Shown here in pieces: positions 45,650-53,986 of a DNA stretch of 64,000 nt; positions within the stretch are counted from its first letter, which is position 1; the number at the start of each line of letters is the position of its first letter. The position numbers were made by a program, and so were the translations under genes. The notes beneath the pieces are model-generated. The model ran no database searches and was not told where the DNA came from. It saw only the letters and a program-made list of their open reading frames with translations. This DNA is from Azovibrio restrictus DSM 23866 (lineage in GTDB: Bacteria; Pseudomonadota; Gammaproteobacteria; Burkholderiales; Rhodocyclaceae): contig NZ_AUCH01000003.1 of the NCBI RefSeq assembly GCF_000429665.1, forward strand, positions 186,001 through 250,000. The letters are read 5' to 3'.

Positions 45650-47293
45650 TTACAGGGCCACGCGGCGGAAGTCCGCCAGCAGCTGGGCCACATAGACGTT
45701 GAAACGGGTGGCCAGGGCTCCGTCGATGACCCGGTGGTCGGCGGTCAGGGACAGGGGCAGGGTCAGGCGCGGTACGAACTGCTTGCCGTCCCAGACCGGC
45801 TTCATGGCGGACTTGTTGACCCCCAGGATGGCCACTTCCGGCGCATTGACGATGGGGGCGAAGTAGGTGCCGCCGATGCCGCCCAGGCTGGAAATGGTGA
45901 AGCAGGCGCCTTGCATGTCGGCGGGCTTCAGCTTGCCGTCCCGGGCCTGCTTGGCCAGGTCGCCGGATTCCTGGGCGATCTCGAATACCGACTTCTTGTC
46001 GGCGTTCTTGATCACGGGCACCACCAGACCGTTGGGGGTGTCGGCCGCGAAGCCGATGTTGAAGTACTTCTTCAGCACCAGGTTGTCACCGTCGAGGGAG
46101 GCGTTGAACTCGGGATACTTCTGCATCGCCTTGACACAGGCCTTGACGATGAAGGCGAGCATGGTGAGCTTGGCGCCGCCGCCCTTCTCGTTTTCCTTGT
46201 TGAGCTGGACGCGGAAGGCTTCCAGGTCGGTGATGTCGGCATCCTCGTGGTAGGTGACGGCGGGGATCATCACCCAGTTGCGCGACAGGTTCTGGCCGGA
46301 AATCTTCTTGATGCGGGACAGGGGCTGCACCTCGATCTCGCCGAACTTGGAAAAATCCACCTTGGGCCAGGGCAGCAGATCGAGGCCACCGCCCAGGGAA
46401 GCACTGGCGGCCGGAACAACGGCAGGCGGTGCGGTGAGCACGCCCTTGACGAAGGCGGTCACGTCTTCCTTGAGGATGCGGCCGTTGGGGCCGGAGGGCT
46501 TGACCTTGTTCAGGTCGGCGCCCAGTTCCCGGGCGTAGGCGCGCACCGAGGGGGAAGCATGCACCTTGCTGCCCAGGGGCGGCACAGGGGGCAGGTTCTG
46601 GGCTGCGGCGGGTGTGGCCACAGAGGCAACTGCGGCAGCCGGAGCCGCAACTGGAGCGGCGGAGCCACTGGCCGCCGACGCAGCAGCGGGAGCAGCGACG
46701 GCCGGAGCGCCAGTAGACGCAGCGCCTTCCAGCACCACGATCACGGCGCCTTCGGAAACCTTGTCGCCCAGCTTGACCTTCACTTCCTTGACCACGCCGG
46801 CAGCGCTGGAGGGCACATCCATGGTGGCCTTGTCGGATTCCAGGGTCACCAGGGCGTCATCCACCTTAACGGTGTCCCCTGGCTTGACGAACACCTCGAT
46901 CACCGGCACTTCGGAGAAGTCGCCGATATCCGGCACCTTGACCTCGATGGGGCCGGCCGCCACCGCAGGGGCTGCAGGAGCCGCCGCCACCGGCGCAGCA
47001 GCGACGGGAGCTGGAGCGGCGACCGGGGCAGGTGCGGCCACGGCAGCGGCACCCGCCGCTTCCACCTTGATCAGCACCACGCCTTCCGACACCTTGTCCC
47101 CCAGCTGCACCAGCACTTCCTGCACCACCCCAGCGGCGCTGGAAGGCACATCCATGGTGGCCTTGTCGGACTCCAGGGTGCAGATGGCGTCGTCCACCTT
47201 GATGGTGTCGCCCACCTTCACGAATAGTTCGATCACAGGCACCGCATCGAAATCGCCGATGTCGGGCACCTTCACTTCAATCAGTTGGCTCAT
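45650..47293 (-). CDS. aceF: Dihydrolipoyllysine acetyltransferase (PDH E2)
   Basis: 547 aa. Two lipoyl domains (both with ESDKATMDVPSSAAGVV) joined by Ala/Pro linkers, a peripheral subunit-binding domain (SPSVRAYARELGADLNKV, then GPNGRILKEDV) and the catalytic core ending in DHRVIDGA with its active His. It passes acetyl groups from lipoyl to CoA. Gap of 13 bp to aceE, 18 bp to lpdA. The E. coli enzyme has three lipoyl domains; two is usual in this lineage. Confidence 0.95.
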   Translation of the reverse strand: MSQLIEVKVPDIGDFDAVPVIELFVKVGDTIKVDDAICTLESDKATMDVPSSAAGVVQEVLVQLGDKVSEGVVLIKVEAAGAAAVAAPAPVAAPAPVAAAPVAAAPAAPAVAAGPIEVKVPDIGDFSEVPVIEVFVKPGDTVKVDDALVTLESDKATMDVPSSAAGVVKEVKVKLGDKVSEGAVIVVLEGAASTGAPAVAAPAAASAASGSAAPVAAPAAAVASVATPAAAQNLPPVPPLGSKVHASPSVRAYARELGADLNKVKPSGPNGRILKEDVTAFVKGVLTAPPAVVPAASASLGGGLDLLPWPKVDFSKFGEIEVQPLSRIKKISGQNLSRNWVMIPAVTYHEDADITDLEAFRVQLNKENEKGGGAKLTMLAFIVKACVKAMQKYPEFNASLDGDNLVLKKYFNIGFAADTPNGLVVPVIKNADKKSVFEIAQESGDLAKQARDGKLKPADMQGACFTISSLGGIGGTYFAPIVNAPEVAILGVNKSAMKPVWDGKQFVPRLTLPLSLTADHRVIDGALATRFNVYVAQLLADFRRVAL

Positions 47294-47306
47294 AGTCGTC
47301 TCTCCC

Positions 47307-49988
47307 TCAAACCTTCATGGGGTTGGGCTTGTTCACATCCAGGCCGTACTTGGCGATGGCCTCGGCCACCTTCTCCCGGGCGATGGTGCCATCGTCGGCC
47401 AGGGCCTTGAGGGCAGCCACGGTGACCCAGTGACGGTCCACCTCGAAGAAGTGGCGCAGCTTCTCCCGGGTGTCGGAGCGGCCGAAGCCGTCGGTGCCCA
47501 GGGTGACGTAGCGGCGGTGGATGAAGGGACGGATCTGTTCCGCGTAGAGACGGATGTAGTCGGTGGAGGCGATGACCGGACCACGGGTGTCGTTCAGGCA
47601 CTGCTCCACGTGGGACAGGCGCTGGGGCTCCAGGGGATGGAGCAGGTTCCAGCGGGCAGCGTCCTGACCTTCCCGGGCCAGTTCGTTGAAGCCCGGGCAG
47701 CCCCACAGATCCGATTCCACGCCCCAGTCGTTCCGGAGCAGCTCGGCAGCGGCGATGACTTCCCGGAAGATGGTGCCGGACCCCAGCAGCTGCACCCGGG
47801 GACCGTCGGAGGCCAGGCCCTTCTTGAACTGGTACATGCCCTTGATGATGTCCGCCTCGGCCCCGGCCGGCATTTCCGGGTGCTCGTAGTTTTCGTTCAT
47901 CACCGTCAGGTAGTAGTAGACGTCTTCCTGCTCCTGGTTCATGCGGCGCAGGCCGTCCTGGACGATCACGGCCACTTCGTACTGGAAGGTGGGGTCGTAG
48001 CTGACGCAGTTGGGAATCAGGTTGGAGAGGATCAGGCTGTGACCGTCCTCGTGCTGCAGGCCTTCGCCGTTCAGGGTGGTGCGGCCGGCGGTACCGCCGA
48101 TCAGGAAGCCCCGGGCGCGCTGGTCGGCTGCCGCCCAGCACAGGTCCAGGGTGCGCTGCAGACCGAACATGGAATAGCAGATGTAGAAGGGAATGGTCTG
48201 CACCCCGTGCACCGAGTAGGCGGTGGCAGCGGCGATCCAGTCGCTCATGGCCCCGGCCTCGTTGATGCCTTCCTGGAGCACCTGGCCGGTCTTGGATTCC
48301 TTGTAGAACATGAGCTGGTCATGGTCTTCCGGCACGTAGTTCTGGCCTTCCTGGTTCCAGATGCCGTACTGGCGGAACATGCCTTCCATGCCGAAGGTGC
48401 GGGACTCATCGGGCACGATGGGCACCACGTGCTTGCCCACAGCCTTGTCCTTCAGGAGCATGTTCATGATGCGCACGATGGCCATGGTGGTGGACAGCTC
48501 CCGGCCTTCGCCGGAGGCCTTGAGCAGGGCCTCGAAGGCGGACAGGGCGGGCACGGCCAGGGGCTCGGCCTTGCGCCGGCGCTGGGGCAGGTAACCGCCC
48601 AGGGCGGCGCGGCGGGCCTGCATGTACTGCTGCTCGGGAGAGTCCTCGGGGAACTTCAGGTAGGGCAGCTTTTCCAGCTGATCATCGGGCACCGGCAGGC
48701 CAAAACGGTCGCGGAAGCCCTTGATGGACTCCAGGTCCATCTTCTTCTGCTGGTGGCTGGTGTTCATGGCCTCGCCGGACTGGCCCATGCCGAAGCCCTT
48801 GATGGTCTTGGCCAGGATCAGGGTGGGCTGGCCCTTGTGGTGCACGGCGGCGCTGTAGGCGGAGAAGATCTTGAAGATGTCGTGGCCGCCCCGGTTCAGT
48901 TGCCAGATGTCGTCGTCGGTCCAGTCTTCCACCAGAGCCTTGAGCTCGGGGGTGTTGAAGAAGTGCTCGCGTACGTAGGCGCCGTTCTTGGCCTTGAAGG
49001 TCTGGTACTCGCCGTCGCAGAGTTCCATCATGCGCTTCTTCAGGATGCCCTTCTTGTCGCGATTGAACAGGGCGTCCCAGTGGGTGCCCCAGATCAGCTT
49101 GATGACGTTCCAGCCGGCACCACGGAACTCACCTTCCAGTTCCTGGATGATCTTGCCGTTGCCGCGCACCGGGCCATCCAGGCGCTGCAGGTTGCAGTTG
49201 ATGACGAAGATCAGGTTATCGAGCTTTTCCCGGCCGGCCATGCCGATGGCGCCCAGGGATTCGACCTCGTCGGTCTCGCCATCGCCCAGGAAGGCCCAGA
49301 CCTTGCGCTGCTCGGCCTTGGCGGCGTCGATCAGGCCGCGCGAGGCGAGGTACTTCATGAAGCGGGCCTGGTAGATGGCCTGGATCGGGCCGAGGCCCAT
49401 GGAAACGGTGGGGAACTGCCAGAAGTCCGGCATCAGCCAGGGGTGCGGGTAGGAGGAGATGCCCTTGCCGCCGGTTTCCTGGCGGAAGTTGTCCATCTGC
49501 TCCTCGGTCAGGCGGCCCAGCATGAAGGCCCGGGCATAGACGCCGGGCACCGAGTGGCCCTGGAAGAACACTAGGTCGCCGTCATGCTCGGCGCAGGGGG
49601 CATGCCAGAAATGGGCAAAGCCCACGTCGTAGAGGGCGGCGGCGGACGCGAAGGAGGCGATGTGGCCGCCCACGTTGGTGTGCTTGTTGGCGCGCACCAC
49701 CATGGCCATGGCGTTCCAGCGGATGTGGGAGTGGATCCGGATTTCCAGGTCCGGGTCGCCCGGGTACTTGGGCTGCCGCTCGGCGGGGATGGTGTTGATG
49801 TATTCGGTGTTGGCGCTGTAGGGAATCTCGGCGCCCTTTTCGCGGGCCTCGGCGATCACGGCCTCGATCAGGTAGTGGGCCCGGTCGGCGCCCTCCTTCT
49901 CGATGACCGATTCGAGGGCATCCACCCATTCCTGGGTTTCCTGGGGATCCTTGTCCACCAGATGCTGGATTACTGGCAGTTGAGCCAT
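47307..49988 (-). CDS. aceE: Pyruvate dehydrogenase E1 component, homodimeric
   Basis: 893 aa thiamine diphosphate enzyme. The ThDP and magnesium site is GDGETDEVESLGAIGMAG; RHSHIRWNAMAMV-like and GGHIASFASAAALYDVG segments near the N-terminus are AceE-specific, as is the active-site loop ending GLGPIQAIYQARFMKYL. It decarboxylates pyruvate and acetylates E2 lipoamide. Start ATG 49988 follows GGAGACAAAACC and lies 5 codons inside a longer frame. First gene of the PDH operon, with a 369-bp upstream region shared with folD. Confidence 0.96.
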   Translation of the reverse strand: MAQLPVIQHLVDKDPQETQEWVDALESVIEKEGADRAHYLIEAVIAEAREKGAEIPYSANTEYINTIPAERQPKYPGDPDLEIRIHSHIRWNAMAMVVRANKHTNVGGHIASFASAAALYDVGFAHFWHAPCAEHDGDLVFFQGHSVPGVYARAFMLGRLTEEQMDNFRQETGGKGISSYPHPWLMPDFWQFPTVSMGLGPIQAIYQARFMKYLASRGLIDAAKAEQRKVWAFLGDGETDEVESLGAIGMAGREKLDNLIFVINCNLQRLDGPVRGNGKIIQELEGEFRGAGWNVIKLIWGTHWDALFNRDKKGILKKRMMELCDGEYQTFKAKNGAYVREHFFNTPELKALVEDWTDDDIWQLNRGGHDIFKIFSAYSAAVHHKGQPTLILAKTIKGFGMGQSGEAMNTSHQQKKMDLESIKGFRDRFGLPVPDDQLEKLPYLKFPEDSPEQQYMQARRAALGGYLPQRRRKAEPLAVPALSAFEALLKASGEGRELSTTMAIVRIMNMLLKDKAVGKHVVPIVPDESRTFGMEGMFRQYGIWNQEGQNYVPEDHDQLMFYKESKTGQVLQEGINEAGAMSDWIAAATAYSVHGVQTIPFYICYSMFGLQRTLDLCWAAADQRARGFLIGGTAGRTTLNGEGLQHEDGHSLILSNLIPNCVSYDPTFQYEVAVIVQDGLRRMNQEQEDVYYYLTVMNENYEHPEMPAGAEADIIKGMYQFKKGLASDGPRVQLLGSGTIFREVIAAAELLRNDWGVESDLWGCPGFNELAREGQDAARWNLLHPLEPQRLSHVEQCLNDTRGPVIASTDYIRLYAEQIRPFIHRRYVTLGTDGFGRSDTREKLRHFFEVDRHWVTVAALKALADDGTIAREKVAEAIAKYGLDVNKPNPMKV

Positions 49989-50126
49989 GGTTTTGTCTCC
50001 TTCCACTGCGGTCGGGCCGCGCAGATTTGTAGTTGAGCGGCCGGTTGGTCTTCGCTGCCTGCCTGTTGAGCCGCAACGCCTAGCTTAATACGAACAGGAA
50101 CCCTTAGATACCCGCCGTTTTTCACG

Positions 50127-50147
50127 ATACAAAACACGCTTTTGTAT
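50127..50147. promoter_or_regulatory. Inverted repeat upstream of the PDH operon
   Basis: ATACAAAA (50127-50134) and TTTTGTAT (50140-50147) are perfect 8-bp arms around CACGC. On the aceE strand it lies between a TTGCGT and a TGTATC that could be a weak promoter pair 17 bp apart. It does not match the E. coli PdhR site. Operator function is inference. Confidence 0.55.
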
Positions 50148-50288
50148 AACGCAATAATATAACCGGCAAATTCCTGCGAATCCAGCCCCTCCCGGTGCTT
50201 TTGCCATACAAGTTTTCTATCCCGGCCAGACGCTTTTCCGGCTTCTTCCTATCTATGCCGCCGGCCCCTTCGGCCTGGGCCGTGAATC

Positions 50289-50345
50289 TGATAAAATCCT
50301 TGCCCTTCAAAGGGAAAGGGACCGCCTTTCCCGTTTTCTTTTTTT
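50289..50345 (+). promoter_or_regulatory. folD promoter with leader hairpin and T-run (possible attenuator)
   Basis: TGATAAAAT at 50289-50297 is a good extended -10, implying a start near 50303. Hairpin GGGAAAGG / CCTTTCCC (50312-50332) is followed by TTTTCTTTTTTT (50334-50345), 12 bp before the folD ATG. A short alternative helix CCCT / AGGG (303-314) would compete with it. Terminator function so near the 5' end is uncertain. Confidence 0.5.
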
Positions 50346-50357
50346 GCGGATGCAACG

Positions 50358-51233
50358 ATGACGGCTCAAATTCTCGACGGCAACGCCCTGGCCCAGGAAC
50401 TGCGCGCCAGCTTCAAGGAACGGGTGGCAGCCCTGACGGCCAAGGGGCACAAGCCCGGGCTGGTGGTGATCCTGGTGGGCGAAGACCCGGCTTCCCAGGT
50501 CTACGTGCGCAACAAGGTCAATGCCTGCGAGGCCGTGGGCATGCATTCCGAGAAGCTGGTTTATCCCGCCGACGTGGCCCAGTCCGTGGTCATGGAAAAG
50601 ATCGCCGAACTGAATGCCGACCCCCAGGTGCATGGCATCCTGGTGCAATTGCCCCTGCCCAAACACTTCGACGAGGAAGCCGTGCTCGAAGCCATCGCCG
50701 CCGCCAAGGATGTGGATGGCTTCCATGCCGAGAACGTGGGCGCCCTGGCCCAGGGCAATCCCCGCTTCATCCCCTGCACCCCCTACGGCGTCATGAAGAT
50801 GTTCGAGAAGGGCAACGTGGACCTGAGCGGCAAGGAAGCCGTGGTGATCGGCCGCTCCAACATCGTCGGCAAGCCCATGGCCCTGCTGCTGATCAATGCC
50901 GGCGCCACCGTCACCGTCTGCCACTCCCGCACCAAGGACCTGAGCTTCCACACCCGCCGGGCCGACATCGTCGTGGCCGCCGTGGGCAAGCCCAGGTTCG
51001 TCACCGCCGACATGATCAAGCCCGGCGCCGTGGTCATCGACGTGGGCATCAACCGCCTGCCCGCCGACCAGGGCGGCAAGCTCTGCGGCGACGTGGATTT
51101 CGAGGGCTGCAAGGCAGTGGCCGCCCAGATCACCCCGGTGCCCGGCGGTGTCGGCCCCATGACCATCACCATGCTGCTGGCCAACACCATCGAAGCCGCA
51201 GAACGCAACGCCCAGCAGGAGGCCGGTCGGTGA
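50358..51233 (+). CDS. folD: Methylenetetrahydrofolate dehydrogenase / cyclohydrolase
   Basis: 291 aa. The substrate-site Tyr and Lys lie in SQVYVRNKVNACE, followed by DVDGFHAENVGAL, the Rossmann glycine motif IGRSNIVGKPMALLL and the C-terminal TPVPGGVGPMTITMLL. It interconverts 5,10-methylene- and 10-formyl-tetrahydrofolate with NADP. First gene of folD-purE-purK-sua5, providing the one-carbon units needed by purine synthesis. Its ribosome site is weak (GCGGAT), and the stop overlaps purE. Confidence 0.95.
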   Translation: MTAQILDGNALAQELRASFKERVAALTAKGHKPGLVVILVGEDPASQVYVRNKVNACEAVGMHSEKLVYPADVAQSVVMEKIAELNADPQVHGILVQLPLPKHFDEEAVLEAIAAAKDVDGFHAENVGALAQGNPRFIPCTPYGVMKMFEKGNVDLSGKEAVVIGRSNIVGKPMALLLINAGATVTVCHSRTKDLSFHTRRADIVVAAVGKPRFVTADMIKPGAVVIDVGINRLPADQGGKLCGDVDFEGCKAVAAQITPVPGGVGPMTITMLLANTIEAAERNAQQEAGR

Positions 51234-51727
51234 GCCCCCATCACCCCCTGGTCGGCGTCGTCATGGGCTCCGACTCCGACTGGCCCACCATGCAGGCCGC
51301 CGCCGTGATCCTCAAGGATTTCGGCGTCCCCTTCGAGGCCCGGGTGGTTTCCGCCCATCGCACCCCGGACCTGCTCTTCGATTACGCCGCCATGGCCGGC
51401 GAGCGGGGCCTCAAGGCCATCATCGCCGGGGCCGGTGGCGCCGCCCATCTGCCCGGCATGCTGGCCGCCAAGACCACGGTGCCGGTGCTGGGCGTGCCGG
51501 TGCAGTCCAAGGCCCTCTCCGGCGTCGATTCCCTGCACTCCATCGTGCAGATGCCCAAGGGCATCCCCGTCGCCACCTTCGCCATCGGCGAAGCCGGCGC
51601 CGCCAATGCCGCCCTGTTCGCGGTGGCCATGCTGGCCAATGACAACCCGGAACTGGCGGTAAAGCTGCAGAAGTTCCGCCAGGCCCAGACCGAAAAGGTC
51701 CTGGCCATGAAACTGCCGGAAGTGTGA
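51230..51727 (+). CDS. purE: N5-carboxyaminoimidazole ribonucleotide mutase (class I PurE)
   Basis: 165 aa starting at a GTG overlapping the folD stop (GTGA). Signature MGSDSDWPTMQ at the N-terminus, SAHRTPD with the catalytic His, GAGGAAHLPGM, and GVPVQS. It moves the carboxyl group from N5 to C4 of the imidazole, working on the product of PurK, whose gene follows with overlap. A longer upstream frame covers part of folD and is not real. Confidence 0.95.
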   Translation: MSPHHPLVGVVMGSDSDWPTMQAAAVILKDFGVPFEARVVSAHRTPDLLFDYAAMAGERGLKAIIAGAGGAAHLPGMLAAKTTVPVLGVPVQSKALSGVDSLHSIVQMPKGIPVATFAIGEAGAANAALFAVAMLANDNPELAVKLQKFRQAQTEKVLAMKLPEV

Positions 51728-51729
51728 CC

Positions 51730-52881
51730 ATGATCCTGCCCCCCGCCACCCTAGGCATGCTCGGCGGCGGCCAATTGGGCCGCTTCTTCGTCGCCGCTGC
51801 CCACGAGATGGGCTACCAGGTCTGGGTCCTGGACCCGGACAAGAACAGCCCCGCCGGCCTGATTGCCGACCGGCACCTGTGCGCCGCCTACGAGGATTAC
51901 GCCGCCCTGGATGAACTGGCCGCCCGCTGCGCCGCCGTCACCACCGAGTTCGAGAACGTGCCCGCCGCCACCCTGGCCTATCTGGCCAAGTTCATCCCGG
52001 TGCGCCCCTCGGCCGAGGCGGTCTCCGTGTGCCAGAACCGCATCGCCGAAAAGAGCTTCCTGCGCGACCACGATCTGCCCCACGGAGATTTCATCGCCGT
52101 CACCTCGGAAGCGGACCTGGAAGCCGCCAATGCCGGCCTGTTCCCCGGCATCCTCAAGGTGGCCCGCTTCGGCTACGACGGCAAGGGCCAGGCGGTGGTG
52201 CACAGCTGCGCGGAAGCCCTGGCTGCCTTCCGCGCCTTCAAGGGCGAACACTGCGTCCTGGAGCAGAAGCTCAGCCTCGATTACGAAGTCTCCGTGGTCC
52301 TGGCCCGGGACGAGAACGGCCGGGTGAAGTGTTTCCCCACCGCCGAAAACCAGCACACCCGGGGCATCCTCGACGTCTCCATCGTGCCCGCACGGGCCTC
52401 CGCCTGCCTGGCCGACAACGCCCAGGAAATCGCCGAACGGATTGCCGAAAAGCTGGGCTACATCGGCACCCTGGCCGTGGAGTTCTTCGTCAGCAAGGGC
52501 CGGCTCTATGTGAACGAAATGGCCCCCCGGCCCCACAACAGCGGCCACTACACCATCGATGCCTGCGTAAACAGCCAGTACGAGCAGCAGGTGCGCGCCC
52601 TGTGCGGCCTGCCCCTGGGCGAAGCCCGGGCTCACTCGGCCTCGGTAATGGTGAACCTGCTCGGTGAACTCTGGTACGAGGGCGGCCATGCCAACGGACA
52701 TTACCGGGAGCCGGACTGGTCCCGGCTGTACGCCATCCCCAACCTGAAGCTGCATCTGTACGGCAAGCACCACGCCCGTCCGGGCCGCAAGATGGGCCAC
52801 TTCACCGTGGTGGGCGAACAGCTCGACGCAGTGTTGGCCACCGCCCTCGCCGCCCGCAAGGCCATCGGCATCAACGACTGA
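51730..52881 (+). CDS. purK: N5-carboxyaminoimidazole ribonucleotide synthase
   Basis: 383 aa ATP-grasp enzyme, opening TLGMLGGGQLGRFF. ATP-binding residues lie in KVARFGYDGKGQAV and EQKLSLDYEVSVVL; the metal-binding site is NEMAPRPHNSGHYT. It carboxylates AIR with ATP and bicarbonate. A GTG two codons upstream (51724) overlaps the purE stop and is an alternative start. sua5 follows after 2 bp. Confidence 0.95.
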   Translation: MILPPATLGMLGGGQLGRFFVAAAHEMGYQVWVLDPDKNSPAGLIADRHLCAAYEDYAALDELAARCAAVTTEFENVPAATLAYLAKFIPVRPSAEAVSVCQNRIAEKSFLRDHDLPHGDFIAVTSEADLEAANAGLFPGILKVARFGYDGKGQAVVHSCAEALAAFRAFKGEHCVLEQKLSLDYEVSVVLARDENGRVKCFPTAENQHTRGILDVSIVPARASACLADNAQEIAERIAEKLGYIGTLAVEFFVSKGRLYVNEMAPRPHNSGHYTIDACVNSQYEQQVRALCGLPLGEARAHSASVMVNLLGELWYEGGHANGHYREPDWSRLYAIPNLKLHLYGKHHARPGRKMGHFTVVGEQLDAVLATALAARKAIGIND

Positions 52882-52883
52882 GC

Positions 52884-53873
52884 ATGTCCCTGGACCCCGC
52901 CCTGCTGGCCCGGGCCGTCGACCTGCTCAAGGCCGGCGAGCTGGTGGCCCTGCCCACGGAGACCGTGTACGGCCTTGGTGCGGATGCCGCCAACCCGGCA
53001 GCGGTGGCGAAAATCTTCGCCGCCAAGGGCCGCCCCGCCGACCATCCCCTGATCGTGCACCTGCCCGGCGACGACTGGCTCGACCAGTGGGCCGCCGACA
53101 TTCCCCAAGCCGCCTGGGACCTGGCCGAGGCCTTCTGGCCCGGCCCCCTGACCCTGATCCTGAACAAGCAGCCCTGGGTGCCCGACGCCGTCACCGGCGG
53201 CCAGGACACGGTGGGCCTGCGGGTGCCCGGCCACCCGGTGGCCCTGGAGCTGCTCAAGGCCTTTGCCGACGCCGGCAGCCATGGACGACACGCGGGCGGC
53301 ATCGCCGCCCCCTCGGCCAACCGTTTTGGCCGCATCAGCCCCACCACCGCTGCCCATGTGCAGGAGGAGCTGGGCGAGCGGGTCCCCCTGATCCTGGACG
53401 GCGGCCCCTGCCAGGTGGGCATAGAATCGACCATCATCGACCTCTCCCGAGGCCGGCCGGAAATCCTCCGTCCCGGTCACATCGGGCCGCAACGGCTGGC
53501 AGAGGTCCTGGGCGACCTGCCCGCCATGCACCAGAGCCAGGGCGCCCCCCGGGTGTCCGGTTCCCTGGAATCCCATTACGCCCCGGTCACCCCGGTGCGC
53601 TTGCTGGCCCCTGAACGGCTGCTGGATTTCCTCACCCTGCAGCGTCACGCCGGCGTCCGCTGCGGCGTCCTCGCCTACGACCAGCCCGCCCAGGCCGGCA
53701 TGCCCCACCTCTGGCGCATGCTGCCCGCCGATCCGGCCGGCTACGCCCACGACCTCTACGGCGCCCTGCGGGACCTGGACCATCAGCAACTGGGCCTGAT
53801 CGTGGTGGAAGCACCACCGGCCAGCCCGGCCTGGAGCGCCGTCCAGGACCGCCTGCGGCGGGCCGCAGCCTGA
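52884..53873 (+). CDS. sua5: Threonylcarbamoyl-AMP synthase (Sua5/YrdC family)
   Basis: 329 aa. The N-terminal YrdC domain carries LPTETVYGLGADA and KGRPADHPLIVH and the APSANRFGRISPT loop; the C-terminal Sua5 domain begins after SGSLESHYAPVTP. It makes L-threonylcarbamoyl-AMP from threonine, bicarbonate and ATP for t6A modification of tRNAs. The two-domain form is Sua5 rather than the short TsaC. Closely follows purK, an unrelated pathway, so it is only co-transcribed. Confidence 0.93.
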   Translation: MSLDPALLARAVDLLKAGELVALPTETVYGLGADAANPAAVAKIFAAKGRPADHPLIVHLPGDDWLDQWAADIPQAAWDLAEAFWPGPLTLILNKQPWVPDAVTGGQDTVGLRVPGHPVALELLKAFADAGSHGRHAGGIAAPSANRFGRISPTTAAHVQEELGERVPLILDGGPCQVGIESTIIDLSRGRPEILRPGHIGPQRLAEVLGDLPAMHQSQGAPRVSGSLESHYAPVTPVRLLAPERLLDFLTLQRHAGVRCGVLAYDQPAQAGMPHLWRMLPADPAGYAHDLYGALRDLDHQQLGLIVVEAPPASPAWSAVQDRLRRAAA

Positions 53874-53892
53874 CCCTCGGCAAGGGAAAGAA

Positions 53893-53914
53893 CCCCCTTA
53901 GTCCTAACGGGGGA
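53893..53914 (+). terminator. Weak hairpin terminator after sua5
   Basis: CCCCCTTAG / CTAACGGGGG around TC with one bulge, followed only by AATT, 20 bp after the stop codon. It may end the folD operon, but the T-run is missing. Confidence 0.45.
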
Positions 53915-53986
53915 ATTGCTTTATCCTCACACCTACATAATCATTAGGCTATATATAAAGTAATAGCTGACACAGGGAGAAGAGCC

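Larger units (their letters stand above)
49989..50357. other. Divergent intergenic region between aceE and folD
   Basis: 369 bp without a credible gene. It holds an inverted repeat (50127-50147) and AT-rich stretches that suit the aceE promoter, and near the right end a -10-like GATAAAAT (50290-50297) followed by a hairpin with T-run before folD. The middle (about 50160-50280) shows no feature I could support. Confidence 0.7.

Noticed and set aside
50195..51727. A reading frame that extends purE upstream across folD
   Set aside because: The PurE family begins at the GTG at 51230; the upstream residues are Arg/Gly/Pro-rich out-of-frame translation of folD.
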